A DNA stretch of 64,000 bases from Streptomyces netropsis (GTDB lineage Bacteria > Actinomycetota > Actinomycetes > Streptomycetales > Streptomycetaceae): assembly GCF_014203545.1 (NCBI RefSeq), contig NZ_JACHJG010000019.1, forward strand, positions 1 to 64,000, given 5' to 3'. Made by a program: the position numbers and the translations under genes. Below, piece after piece: positions 42,466-50,833 of the stretch. Numbering within the stretch: the first letter of the stretch is position 1; each line of letters opens with the position of its first letter. The notes beneath the pieces are model-generated. The model worked only from the letters and a program-made list of their open reading frames with translations, was not told the origin of the DNA and made no database searches.

Positions 42466-44298
42466 GTGAGTGAGAAGGACGTCGTGCCGGTCGTGCTGTC
42501 CGACGAAGAGAGCCGCGACGTCCTGGACCGGCTCATCTGGCCGACGTGGGCGAAGGGAGCGGCACGTCAGGAACAGCCGGTCGTCATCTTCGTCGCGGGC
42601 CAGCCCGGCAGCGGGAAGAGCACGTGGGCCGATCTGCTGCACGCGGTCCTGGCCCGGCGCGGCGGGGCGGTGCGGGTCGGCAGCGATTTATACAAGGCGG
42701 TGCACCGCCACTATGCCCAGCTCCTGGCCGAGGACGTCCGCACCGCCGGAGCCAAGGTCCGGCCCGATACCCGCCGGTGGCAGGCCGCCGTCGAGGCTTA
42801 CCTGCGCGAGCACAGGTTCGACGCGGTGATTGAGACGGCACTCGCCGATCCCGGCGCATTCCGGAAGGCCGCCGTCGCCTACCGCCAGGCTCACTACCGC
42901 ATTGAGGTGGTGGTCCTCGCCGTCGCCGAAGCCCTCAGCCAGGTCGGCGTGCTGGACCGCTACCTCGGGCAGGCCGTCACCGGTAGCGGGCGGTATGTGT
43001 CCTGGGAGAACCACGACGCGTGCGCGCAGCAGATGCTGGTGACGCTAGCGGTCATCGAGGCCGAGCACATAGCCGACCGCATCACGGTGGTGCGGCGCGA
43101 CGGCACCGTGCTCTACGACAACGAGCTCATCGGCGGTGCGTGGCGCCGTCGGCCCGCCGCCGACAAGGCCGTCGCCCGCGGACGCTCGCGCCCGTGGACG
43201 GCCCGGGAAACGGCCGCCTTCCACCACGAGATCGCCCGCGCCGAGGCGCGCCTGCACCGCGATGTGCCGGGTGAGGACGAGCGCCTGGCCGTCATGCGCG
43301 ACGCGAGGCGGGCTGCCGCGCTCGCCGAGCCGGTGCGCCGCATCGCCCAGCCCCGACGGCGCGCGCCGGGCGTCGACTACCACCGGCTCTCCGCCGCCGA
43401 GCATCAGTGGGTCTTCGACGAGCTGATCGCCCCGTCCTACCTGAACGGCATCATCACCCGCGACGATCCGCGCGCCGTCTACGTCTTGGGGCAGCCCGGG
43501 GCGGGCAAGCTGCTAGCCGCCCGGATGGTCCGCCGCGCGATGCGGCCCGGCACGACCCGGCTGGTCGGTGACGACCTCAAAGCCCAGCACCCCGACTACT
43601 TCCAGCTGCTGCGCGACGACCCCCGAGGCGCCGGGGCGGCGATCCGGGCCGACTACCGGTCCTGGTTCACCTGGGCCGAGAAGTACGTGCGCGACCGCAG
43701 CGGCGACGTTCTGATCGAGGCCGCCCCCGGCAGCGTGCAGGAGTTCCTCGCCAGCACGGGGCCGTTCGCGGCCGGCGGCTACGGAGTCGAGCTTGTCGTC
43801 CTGGCCGTGCGGGAGGCCGACAGCCGGCTCGCGACCGCGCTGCGCTACGCCCGCGCCCTGCAGCGTGGCGGCACCGCCCGTTTCACCAGCCACGCCGGAC
43901 ACGACACCTGCTTCCGCGCGCTCGCCGACATTGTCGCCGCCGCCGAGCAGCACCCGCAGATTGCGGCCATCACGGTGATCCGCCGGGACGGCCAGGCCCT
44001 GCTGCGCCACGAGCACGGCAGCGCCGGACGGGCGTCGTGGGCCCTGGCAGCGGAACGGCTCCGCCCCTACACCGAGCAGGAGGCCGCGGCCTTCCTCCGT
44101 CTCCACCAGGGCCTGCGCCGGGCGCTGCCGCGGCACCGGGAGGAGCTGGACGAGATCGCTGCACTCGCCCGGCCGCTGATGCCCGCGCGGGTGCAGCCAG
44201 CTCCCCTCGGCCGGCCGCACCCGACCCTGTGGCCCCTGCCCGTACCGGGCAGGACCGCGGGCTACACCTTCTTGAGCTCCCTCAGCCGCGCGGCGTAG
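42466..44298 (+). CDS. Tandem zeta-toxin-family kinase
   Basis: 610 aa from GTG 42466, six bases after AAGGAG; ATG 42445 and TTG 42412 are alternatives. Two zeta-toxin/AAA-like kinase domains lie in tandem. The first has an intact P-loop at residues 45-53 (GQPGSGKST), then VGSDLYKAVHRHYAQLL and AYLREHRFDAVIETALADP. The second repeats the plan (GQPGAGKLL at 342-350, VGDDLKAQHPDYFQLL, YVRDRSGDVLIEAAPGS), but its P-loop has lost the Ser/Thr after the lysine. Zeta toxins phosphorylate UDP-N-acetylglucosamine and block wall synthesis; epsilon antitoxins restrain them. The gene is divergent from tap, a position suited to plasmid maintenance. Confidence 0.85.
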   Translation: MSEKDVVPVVLSDEESRDVLDRLIWPTWAKGAARQEQPVVIFVAGQPGSGKSTWADLLHAVLARRGGAVRVGSDLYKAVHRHYAQLLAEDVRTAGAKVRPDTRRWQAAVEAYLREHRFDAVIETALADPGAFRKAAVAYRQAHYRIEVVVLAVAEALSQVGVLDRYLGQAVTGSGRYVSWENHDACAQQMLVTLAVIEAEHIADRITVVRRDGTVLYDNELIGGAWRRRPAADKAVARGRSRPWTARETAAFHHEIARAEARLHRDVPGEDERLAVMRDARRAAALAEPVRRIAQPRRRAPGVDYHRLSAAEHQWVFDELIAPSYLNGIITRDDPRAVYVLGQPGAGKLLAARMVRRAMRPGTTRLVGDDLKAQHPDYFQLLRDDPRGAGAAIRADYRSWFTWAEKYVRDRSGDVLIEAAPGSVQEFLASTGPFAAGGYGVELVVLAVREADSRLATALRYARALQRGGTARFTSHAGHDTCFRALADIVAAAEQHPQIAAITVIRRDGQALLRHEHGSAGRASWALAAERLRPYTEQEAAAFLRLHQGLRRALPRHREELDEIAALARPLMPARVQPAPLGRPHPTLWPLPVPGRTAGYTFLSSLSRAA

Positions 44299-44537
44299 AC
44301 GGCGGCGACCCGGCCGGCCTCCTCCGGATCCGCCGTCGCCAGCTGGGCTCCGTCGGCGAGGGCGGCCTCCCGGCCGGCCTTCAGCTCCTCGATCCGCTCC
44401 TCGTCCGGTACCGGTGCGCGGCGCTGCTCGAGGAGCTGGATGTTGTACCAGTTCACCACTTCCTGGATGGCTTCCTCGGCCGCCTGCTCCTCGCCGCCCT
44501 CCAGGCCGGAGAAATCAGAGCTGGGAGTGTCGGACAC
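44262..44537 (-). CDS. Small acidic helical protein, possible epsilon-like partner
   Basis: 91 aa from GTG 44537 (GGAAGGGG upstream). It is almost entirely helical and acidic: EEQAAEEAIQEVVNWYNIQL, PDEERIEELKAGREAALADG, EEAGRVAAVYAARLRELKKV. Size and helical make-up are like epsilon antitoxins, and it is next to a zeta toxin, but it is convergent with it and overlaps its 3' end by 37 bp, unlike classical epsilon-zeta operons. The antitoxin role is inference. Confidence 0.65.
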   Translation of the reverse strand: MSDTPSSDFSGLEGGEEQAAEEAIQEVVNWYNIQLLEQRRAPVPDEERIEELKAGREAALADGAQLATADPEEAGRVAAVYAARLRELKKV

Positions 44538-44738
44538 GGCACACCCCTTCCTGTTGATCTTGGTCGGAAACGGTCATTGTCCCTCTGGCCGGTTCTGGCA
44601 AGACCCCGCCGCGCGCCGGGGCCGGTCGTGCGGAACCCCTGCCCCCGCCCCGGCACCGGGGAGATGCTTCCTCAAGGGGCCCTGTGGGCACATAGGTTGG
44701 ACTCAAGTGATCAACGATCAGGGGTCAGGGGTGGGGAC

Positions 44739-47405
44739 GTGGGGCGGGATCTCAGAGCGCTGTTCGGCACGAACGATCTGGGGCTGTCGACGGCGGAGGC
44801 GTTCACCAACCGCGAGAGGCAGTGGGAGCTCGTCGCGGCCGCGCTCGGCGAACACCTGCAGCGCACGGCCGATGCGTCCTTCGACGTGGAGGACCTGGAG
44901 GCGCCGCGGGGCAACGTGCTGATGGTCCACGGGGTCGGAGGAGTCGGGAAGACCACGCTCTCCCGCAAACTCGAGCTGTCCCTCGCCTCCGCCGAGCACC
45001 GGCCCGCCCAGTGGGGCGAGCCCACCTGGGCAGGCGAGAAGGTCCTGCCCATCCGCATCGACCTTTCGCGCGCCGCCGGCACCGACTTCGAACGCGTCGT
45101 GCTCGCGATCCGGCTCGCCCTCGCTGAAGCCGTCGGACGCCCCCTGCCCGCCTTCGACCTGGCCCTGCGCCGGTACTGGGAGCACAACCATCCCGGGGAG
45201 TCGCTGGAGGAGTACGTACGGCGCAGCGGGTTGCGGGGGAAGTTCGCCGAGATGCTGCCGCAGCAGATGCAGGCCGCGGTCGGCGAGGTCGTCGGCGCCC
45301 TGGAGCTGCCCGGCGTCGTCGGCGCGGCGGTCGGCCAGGTCACCGGGGCTGTGGTGCGGGCCTTGCGCGAGCGGCGGCAGACCGTCCGGGCGCTCGCCGG
45401 CTGCACGCGCCTGGCCGACCTCCTGGAGTCCGAGCCCGATCTCGACGCGCTCAGCTACTACCCGCACCTGCTCGCCTGGGAGCTCGCCCGGCTGCCCGCG
45501 AAGAAGCGCGTCGTGCCCGTGATCCTCTTCGACACCTTCGAGGACATCGGCGACCGCACCCACCGCGACTTCGAGCGCCTCCTGCAACGCGTGGTGTGGC
45601 TGATACCGAACGCCCTGTTCATCATCAGCGGGCGCGCCCGCCTGCAGTGGGCCGACGAGAGCCTGCAAGGGCAGCTCGACTTCACCGGCCCCCACGCATG
45701 GCCCGGCCTGCCCGCCCGCGACATCCCGCCCGCGCACACCCCGGCCATCGGCGGCCGGCAGATCCTGGTCGGCGACTTCGCGCCCGAGGACTGCGACGAC
45801 TACCTCGCCCGCCGGCTCTCCCGCGACGGCCAGCCCCTGATCAGCGCGGACATCCGGGCCGTGATCACCGCCCGCTCTCACGGCCTGCCGCTACACCTGG
45901 ACCTGGCCATCTCACGCTTCCTGGAGCTCCGGCGCGCCGGCCGCACCCCCACCGCCGACGACTTCGACCACTCCTTCGGCGCCCTGATCGCCCGCACTCT
46001 CTCCGACCTGACCGCCGACGAGCGCCACGTCCTGCGCTCCGTCGCTCTGCTCGACGCCTTCGACCTGACCCTGGCCACCCGCACCGCGGGCCTGCCCCAC
46101 CAGGCGGCCGCCCAGCGGCTGACCGAGCGGCCCCTCGTCGACGAGAACCCGTACAGCCTGTGGCCCTTCTCCCTCCACGGAGCCATCGGCACGGCCGTCC
46201 GCACCGCCACCGACCACACCGACGACCGCTGGACGGCCGACGACTGGCGCCAGGCCGCCGAGCGCGCCCTCGCCGCGCTCGGCGACCAGTGGAGCAGCAC
46301 GCTCGCTCCCGGCCGCATCCTGCTGATCGGCTGCCTGCGCCAGGGCCTGCGCCTGGCCCGTGACCACCGCCTCGGCCTCGGCTGGCTCGCCGAGGCCGCC
46401 TGGGCCTACGTCGGCGACTCCATCTGGGAACCCCTCGCCCCGCCCACTCCCGACGAGCCGAACGCCAGCAGCATGCACACGGCCGCCGACGCCCTGATCG
46501 AGCTGCTGTCCGCCCTCGCCCGCCGCCAGCACGAACACCGGACACGCACCGCGGACCGCCTCACCACGGTCATCGACACCGGGCTGCTACCCGACGACCT
46601 GACCGAGATGGCGACGTACTACCTGGCCAAGGCCCAGCGCGACCTCGGGCGCAGCGACGCCTCCCGCACGGGGATGCAGCGCGTCGCCGCCGGCGGCGGC
46701 CGTCTCGCCCCCGCCGCCCGCCGCGGCCTGACCCACCTCGCCCGCCTCCGCGGGGACTTTCCCACCGCCTTGGACACGGCCCGCACGCTCGGCTGGGAAG
46801 GCCGGCACCACCGCGTCCTCGGCGACATCTGGTGGACCCAAGGGCTCATGGACCAAGCCACCGACGCCTACGAGGCCGCCCGCGCCGAGGCCGAGCAGCA
46901 CGGCATCGCCGGTGAGCGCGCCACCACCCAGGCCCAGCTCGCCTTCGTCACCGCCTTCACCGACCCCGCCCGGGCCGACGACGAGCTCGACCTCGCCCAC
47001 CACCTGCTCTCCGGCCTCGACCTGCGCGCCACCACCCTCACCACCCAGATCGCCGCCCTGATCCGCGACGCCGGCACCATCACCGACCTCGACGCCCGCG
47101 CCCACCTGCTGCGCACCGAGATCAGCGTCGGCGGTCTGGCCTCCGCCGAGGCCACCCTCGAGCTCGGCCTCGCCTTCCACCACGCCGTCCGCGGCGCCGA
47201 CGCCGCCCTGGATGCCGCGCTCTCCCGGCTCGAAGAACTGACGCGCAACGGCGACTACGCCTACTACACCGACATCGTCTGCTTCATGGCCGGTCGCCCG
47301 ACCCCCGCCCGGCCGGGGCCGCCCGTGCGGTGGCTCGACGGTGAAGAGGCTACCCGCGACCGCTGGCGCACCCTGGTCACCGCCCGGCGCGGGGGGACCA
47401 GGTGA
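44739..47405 (+). CDS. STAND-type P-loop NTPase with a helical-repeat C-terminus
   Basis: 888 aa from GTG 44739; the open frame extends far upstream but only as a shadow of the zeta-toxin gene. The short N-terminal part (LFGTNDLGLSTAEAFTNRER) leads to a P-loop at residues 65-72 (GVGGVGKT), a Walker B-like VVPVILFDTFEDIG and IISGRARLQW, then a winged-helix-like segment (LTADERHVLRSVALLDAFDL). From about residue 570 onward TPR-like helical repeats follow (DMTEMATYYLAKAQRDLGRS-type, VLGDIWWTQGLMDQATDAYE). STAND proteins sense ligands through such repeats and activate partner effectors; many are antiphage sensors. The next gene overlaps by 4 nt. Confidence 0.82.
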   Translation: MGRDLRALFGTNDLGLSTAEAFTNRERQWELVAAALGEHLQRTADASFDVEDLEAPRGNVLMVHGVGGVGKTTLSRKLELSLASAEHRPAQWGEPTWAGEKVLPIRIDLSRAAGTDFERVVLAIRLALAEAVGRPLPAFDLALRRYWEHNHPGESLEEYVRRSGLRGKFAEMLPQQMQAAVGEVVGALELPGVVGAAVGQVTGAVVRALRERRQTVRALAGCTRLADLLESEPDLDALSYYPHLLAWELARLPAKKRVVPVILFDTFEDIGDRTHRDFERLLQRVVWLIPNALFIISGRARLQWADESLQGQLDFTGPHAWPGLPARDIPPAHTPAIGGRQILVGDFAPEDCDDYLARRLSRDGQPLISADIRAVITARSHGLPLHLDLAISRFLELRRAGRTPTADDFDHSFGALIARTLSDLTADERHVLRSVALLDAFDLTLATRTAGLPHQAAAQRLTERPLVDENPYSLWPFSLHGAIGTAVRTATDHTDDRWTADDWRQAAERALAALGDQWSSTLAPGRILLIGCLRQGLRLARDHRLGLGWLAEAAWAYVGDSIWEPLAPPTPDEPNASSMHTAADALIELLSALARRQHEHRTRTADRLTTVIDTGLLPDDLTEMATYYLAKAQRDLGRSDASRTGMQRVAAGGGRLAPAARRGLTHLARLRGDFPTALDTARTLGWEGRHHRVLGDIWWTQGLMDQATDAYEAARAEAEQHGIAGERATTQAQLAFVTAFTDPARADDELDLAHHLLSGLDLRATTLTTQIAALIRDAGTITDLDARAHLLRTEISVGGLASAEATLELGLAFHHAVRGADAALDAALSRLEELTRNGDYAYYTDIVCFMAGRPTPARPGPPVRWLDGEEATRDRWRTLVTARRGGTR

Positions 47406-48031
47406 TAGCCCTCGCCATCGTGATGACAGTCGTCCTGGTGGCGATTGTGATCGCGGCGTCCTTACTCGTGCGCTCGGCCCGCGCCGACGCCACCGCAGCG
47501 CAGCAGCGTGCCGACCAGGCCCTCGAGGAGCTCCGCACAGCCTTGGAGAACCACCAGAGGGCCCTGGCGGAGCGGGGCAAGGCCGCTGCCCGTAGCTCGC
47601 GCAGTACCTTCGACGGCCACGTCGCCGAGAACGCCTTCCCGTACGCGGCCGAGCACGGCTACCACCCCAAGGACATCGTCCACGTCGGCGGGAACATCGA
47701 CTTCCTCGTCTTCGACGGCCTCTTCGAGATCCGGCAAGGAACCCGGAAACCCGAGGACCTCACGATCGTCCTGGCCGACGTGAAGTACGGCTCCAGCGCA
47801 CTCACCCGCGAGCAGCGCGCGGTCCTCGCGGCCATGAACGACGGCCGCACCCGCGGGGAGTACTGGAAGGCCCGGGAGACGAACGGGCAGCTCTCCTACC
47901 AGCCCCGAACTGAGGTGGCGCCGGCGCGGTCGGGTAAGCCCATCGTGGGCATCCGGCGGATCCAGGCCGACAGCTTCGAGGGAACCCCGGACATCACGAA
48001 GCCCCCACCGGACGTCGACGCGCCTAACTGA
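47402..48031 (+). CDS. Membrane-anchored Holliday-junction-resolvase-like endonuclease
   Basis: 209 aa from GTG 47402, overlapping the STAND gene stop (GTGA). An N-terminal transmembrane helix (IALAIVMTVVLVAIVIAASLLV) and a coiled coil precede a domain matching the archaeal-HJR-related Endonuc_Holl family: AENAFPYAAEHGYHPKDIVH, VGGNIDFLVFDGLFE, IVLADVKYGSSALTREQRAV and NDGRTRGEYWK. The I-D-F-hhFDG and (A/E)DVK motifs are the PD-(D/E)xK nuclease core, with D in the position usually taken by E. In a two-gene operon with a STAND ATPase it is the likely effector. The defence reading is inference. Confidence 0.82.
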   Translation: MIALAIVMTVVLVAIVIAASLLVRSARADATAAQQRADQALEELRTALENHQRALAERGKAAARSSRSTFDGHVAENAFPYAAEHGYHPKDIVHVGGNIDFLVFDGLFEIRQGTRKPEDLTIVLADVKYGSSALTREQRAVLAAMNDGRTRGEYWKARETNGQLSYQPRTEVAPARSGKPIVGIRRIQADSFEGTPDITKPPPDVDAPN

Positions 48032-48062
48032 CGATCCTCGCCCTACGGCGATCGCTGGGCGG

Positions 48063-48572
48063 TCAACGGTTCCAGTCCTTCCTCTGCAGCCCTTCCTTGA
48101 GGATGGAGTTAGTCATCTGCCGGACCACGGTGAACGGCCGCATCGCGCGACTGCCGTGGAGCTCGGCTTCGTCGACGGCGAGCCGGAACAGGTCCTGGAG
48201 ATGGGTACGGCGTCGTCGCGGGTCGGCGCAGACGCTGCCCAGCAGCGCCTGGAACGTTCCGGTGTCACCGGCCGACCAGGCAGCCATCATCCGGCGGGTG
48301 AAAACCCGCTCCTCGGGAGAGCGCTCCTCGATGTTGACCTGGTTGCCGTCATCATCCTTGCTCGTGGTCCAGTCCGGGCCCTGCGCCAGGGACAACCTGC
48401 ACACGAAGTCGCTCGCGACGCGTACGAGCACCGCGGCCGCCGCATCGTCGAGCCCGGCCAGAGTCTCCGCCCTGCGGTAGGCGGCTTCGATATCGCCCAG
48501 CGCTCCCTCGGCTGCTGCCGCCTGCAGCAGCACGTACCCCTGCTCGGTCTGCTCGTTGACCTGTTCCAGCAC
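48063..48572 (-). CDS. Hypothetical helical protein
   Basis: 169 aa from GTG 48572, where the coherent helical sequence begins (VLEQVNEQTEQGYVLLQAAA); in-frame ATGs at 48656 and 48671 would add 28-33 less convincing residues. Further stretches: DIEAAYRRAETLAGLDDAAA, EERVFTRRMMAAWSAGDTGT, RRRRTHLQDLFRLAVDEAEL. No family is recognised. It is convergent with the STAND/nuclease pair. Confidence 0.6.
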   Translation of the reverse strand: MLEQVNEQTEQGYVLLQAAAAEGALGDIEAAYRRAETLAGLDDAAAAVLVRVASDFVCRLSLAQGPDWTTSKDDDGNQVNIEERSPEERVFTRRMMAAWSAGDTGTFQALLGSVCADPRRRRTHLQDLFRLAVDEAELHGSRAMRPFTVVRQMTNSILKEGLQRKDWNR

Positions 48573-48674
48573 GCCCCGGCCCCCACTTCGCTCGCCGCAT
48601 ATTCGGACGCCCTGATCATCCCCGGGGCATGCCCACGACAGGTAGGAATGAGACATCCCGGCGCGCAGCACGAG

Positions 48675-48710
48675 AAAGGGCTCGGAACCCCCGCCACGGG
48701 AGTCCGAGCC
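48675..48710 (-). terminator. Terminator of the coiled-coil gene
   Basis: A 10-bp perfect stem (AGGGCTCGGA at 48675-48684 with TCCGAGCCCT at 48701-48710) lies 15 bp past the stop of the minus-strand gene at 48725-49024. Confidence 0.65.
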
Positions 48711-48724
48711 CTTCTCCAGGATGA

Positions 48725-49024
48725 TCAGCTGGCGTCTGGAGACTTGCCGACCAGGGCGGACAGCAGCTGGACGATTTGTGCCTGGTTACGGTCGACCTTC
48801 TCGCTCAGACCGCGCATCTCGTCGGCGAGCTCGTCCACCTTGGAGCCGAGGTTGCTGACCTTCTGGTCAAGGTTGTCGACCTGGAGCCGCAGCGCGGTGA
48901 GATCACTCTTGACGATCCCGAACTCGCGGTCCGTCCGCTCCTGCGCTTGCTTGAAACGGCGCGTGAGAGTGCGGATCTCGCTCTGCGCGGGTTCATCGGG
49001 CACGCGGAGCTCCTGCCGGATCAT
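48725..49024 (-). CDS. Small coiled-coil protein
   Basis: 99 aa. After RTLTRRFKQAQERTDREFGI a long heptad pattern runs to the end: LTALRLQVDNLDQKVSNLGS, KVDELADEMRGLSEKVDRNQ, AQIVQLLSALV. Probably an oligomer. Similar short coiled-coil proteins are frequent on Streptomyces plasmids. No known function. A terminator follows directly. Confidence 0.7.
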   Translation of the reverse strand: MIRQELRVPDEPAQSEIRTLTRRFKQAQERTDREFGIVKSDLTALRLQVDNLDQKVSNLGSKVDELADEMRGLSEKVDRNQAQIVQLLSALVGKSPDAS

Positions 49025-49145
49025 GAGGAACGGCGGTCATCAGGGCGTCCACGCTATCGCGCCCCAGGGGCTGGTGTGTGGGCTCGCCAACCGGAGCGGA
49101 TGCACCAGTCGGACTTGGTGCTCACCCTCCGTCGCCTGGAACTCA

Positions 49146-49184
49146 AAGGCGGTCCGACGGGAGCTCCTCCCGTCGGACCGCCTT
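49146..49184 (-). terminator. Strong 18-bp hairpin terminator
   Basis: A perfect stem (49146-49163 with 49167-49184, loop CTC) lies about 50 bp past the stop of the minus-strand gene at 49233-49556. Confidence 0.75.
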
Positions 49185-49232
49185 CTGCTCTTCATCGCGG
49201 GATCATGGCCCTGCCGCCGTCGTCGTGCCTGC

Positions 49233-49556
49233 TCAGAAATCGGGCCAGTCGTCCGAGATCACGATGCGGGCGACGTAGATACGCGGGCCGTCGTCGCCCG
49301 GCTCGCCCTCACGCACGTGATACTCGGCCAGGCCGACGTCCCGGGCGAGCGGGGCCGAGAACCAGCCCGGCCGCCCCGGGACCGGCTGCGCCAGCGGCGG
49401 CACCGGATGCTCGCGCAGTTCCACCATCAAGTTCATGACGGCGGAGAAGACCGAGGCCGAGACCTCGGGGGAAAGCAGCGGGAGAGCGGCGGGCGAAAGC
49501 TGGATCCGGTCGTCTTCGCCTTCGCCGTCGTCCTGCTTGTTGTACTCATCGCTCAC
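49233..49556 (-). CDS. Small protein, possible RelE-like toxin partner
   Basis: 107 aa: acidic N-terminus (MSDEYNKQDDGEGEDDRIQL), then VSASVFSAVMNLMVELREHP and a compact beta end with LAEYHVREGEPGDDGPRIYV, ARIVISDDWPDF. The last part resembles the strand order of RelE-type proteins in actinomycete pairs with DUF6247. Its start overlaps the stop of the upstream gene by 4 nt. A strong terminator follows. The toxin role is uncertain. Confidence 0.62.
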   Translation of the reverse strand: MSDEYNKQDDGEGEDDRIQLSPAALPLLSPEVSASVFSAVMNLMVELREHPVPPLAQPVPGRPGWFSAPLARDVGLAEYHVREGEPGDDGPRIYVARIVISDDWPDF

Positions 49557-49852
49557 CGGCTGTCCGCCTCGCGCGCGGCCAGGGCCTCGCGGATCACTGC
49601 GGCCGCCGGGCGCCCGGGTGCAGTCCCGTTCTCAACAGCGGTGCGGACCGATTCCGGCAGCGGGTCGGCGTACATGGTCGCCCGCAGCCACCAGCGGCGC
49701 AGTACGCCCAGCAGCTCGTGCTCGTCCGCCTGCCCGATCTCCCGGTAGAACTCCATCCGGTCCGCCGGCGGCAGCGCCTCCGCCACCCCGTTCTGGGTGC
49801 GCGGGATCGACGGCGCCCCGCTGTCGCCGTAGTGCACCGGTTGTGCGCTCAT
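49553..49852 (-). CDS. DUF6247-like protein, probable antitoxin position
   Basis: 99 aa with the pattern of the Streptomyces DUF6247 family: IPRTQNGVAEALPPADRMEF, YREIGQADEHELLGVLRRWW, then a helical tail AAVIREALAAREADS. First gene of a two-gene, 4-nt-overlapping operon. Such pairs are often annotated as toxin-antitoxin-like. Family call from remembered pattern. Confidence 0.66.
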   Translation of the reverse strand: MSAQPVHYGDSGAPSIPRTQNGVAEALPPADRMEFYREIGQADEHELLGVLRRWWLRATMYADPLPESVRTAVENGTAPGRPAAAVIREALAAREADSR

Positions 49853-50474
49853 CGCTGTACCCCTTCCGTCTGTCCCGAGTCTGCCGCCTCCGGGGTGCTC
49901 CAGTCGACCTGCCTCGGTGGGCGAGCCCGCTCGAAGCGTGCCTGTCGGCGGTCCGGGCGGGCACCTTCACCACACCCGCGAAATTCAGTCACTCCCCTGT
50001 TGTGTGGCTGATTCCAGTGCCATGCTGAACCAGCGGTGATCTCCCGCCTCCCCAGGCGGAGAACCCCTGCTCGGCCTCGCCCATGGGCTGCCTCACGGGC
50101 GGGGACCGCGCCGCCCTCCCGGCCCTCCCCACGGGAGGGCCGACGCGTGCCCGGAAGCCGGGCATGGGGAACGGTTGAAGCCGTTCGGGCCAGGGATCCG
50201 CCCGTATGACGCGGCAGGTTCGTCGTGATCGCCGGCCTGACCTTGGGCACATCGCCCGGCTTCTGAGCGTCCAGCTGCTGAGGCTTTCTGAGACGGCCAG
50301 CTCGAGACCGCCAGCCACGTCACAGACGGCCCTCACCAGAGCCCTACCGGCGGAACGCTCCGGCCGATGGAAATTCCCGTGGTCTGGGGTTCACGGCGCG
50401 GGTCCGTCCAGGCTCTCACTCATGACGGGCCAACCAGCCGGTCTTGCGATCCATACAAGAGGGGGGAGATGCGC
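49853..50474. other. About 620 bp without a supported gene
   Basis: Several imperfect GC-rich palindromes occur (near 50050-50070, 50098-50140 and 50145-50170), which may be terminators or operators. The overlapping frames look non-coding. The stretch before 50475 ends in GGGGGGA, the ribosome-binding site of the next gene. Confidence 0.35.
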
Positions 50475-50753
50475 ATGGACACGGTCACCGCCGCCACCAT
50501 GGTCTCGATCATGGTCGGCCAGGTTTGTGCCCTGCTCGGCCTGTGGCTACGCCTGCGCTGGCAGGTGCAGCATGAGCGGGCTCGGCAGCAGTACCTCGCT
50601 GGCGCTGCCGAAGCAGTCGCCGACGGGGGCCGGCTCGAGCTCGACGAGCAGGGCGACGGATGTCGGCTTCGCTGCCGTACCGGCAGCGTCAAATCCTGGC
50701 CTGGACACTCAGTGGCTACACCCCCTCCGAGATCGCCCAGCAGCTCGAACTGA
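50475..50753 (+). CDS. Small membrane-anchored protein of a three-gene unit
   Basis: 92 aa from the ATG at 50475 (eight bases after GGGGGGA). MDTVTAATMVSIMVGQVCAL LG continues a single transmembrane helix, followed by LWLRLRWQVQHERARQQYLA and an Arg/Gly-rich domain to about residue 65 (GGRLELDEQGDGCRLRC). The last 25 residues are Pro/Ser-rich and overlap the next reading frame by 94 bp. The natural end may be altered by a frameshift near 50660. Related short proteins with the same opening are common in Streptomyces. Confidence 0.6.
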   Translation: MDTVTAATMVSIMVGQVCALLGLWLRLRWQVQHERARQQYLAGAAEAVADGGRLELDEQGDGCRLRCRTGSVKSWPGHSVATPPPRSPSSSN

Positions 50754-50833
50754 CCCCCGAGGCAGTGCGCGCCAGCCTCAAGAAAGCCCGCCGCACCCTT
50801 GCTGAGTACATCAGGCAAGGGGAGGAGGAATAG
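50660..50833 (+). CDS. Sigma-70 region 4-like HTH protein
   Basis: 57 aa, too short to stand out alone but clearly composed: MSASLPYRQRQILAWTLSGY, TPSEIAQQLELTPEAVRASL, KKARRTLAEYIRQGEEE. This is the helix-turn-helix of sigma factor region 4 (L-P-x-R-Q-R-x-I-h ... GYT..EIA..L..T..AVR..L..AR..L). It overlaps the upstream small membrane protein gene in another frame, and its stop codon overlaps the GTG of the next gene (TAGTG). It is either a free-standing DNA-binding protein or the second half of a frameshifted fusion. Confidence 0.62.
   Translation: MSASLPYRQRQILAWTLSGYTPSEIAQQLELTPEAVRASLKKARRTLAEYIRQGEEE

Noticed and set aside
44037..44738. An N-terminal extension of the STAND protein
   Set aside because: It lies inside the zeta-toxin gene in another frame and across a minus-strand gene; the GTG at 44739 begins the conserved part.
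50041..50200. Single CRISPR-like or riboswitch-like element in the palindrome-rich stretch
   Set aside because: The palindromes differ from one another, no repeat unit recurs, and no known riboswitch core is recognisable.
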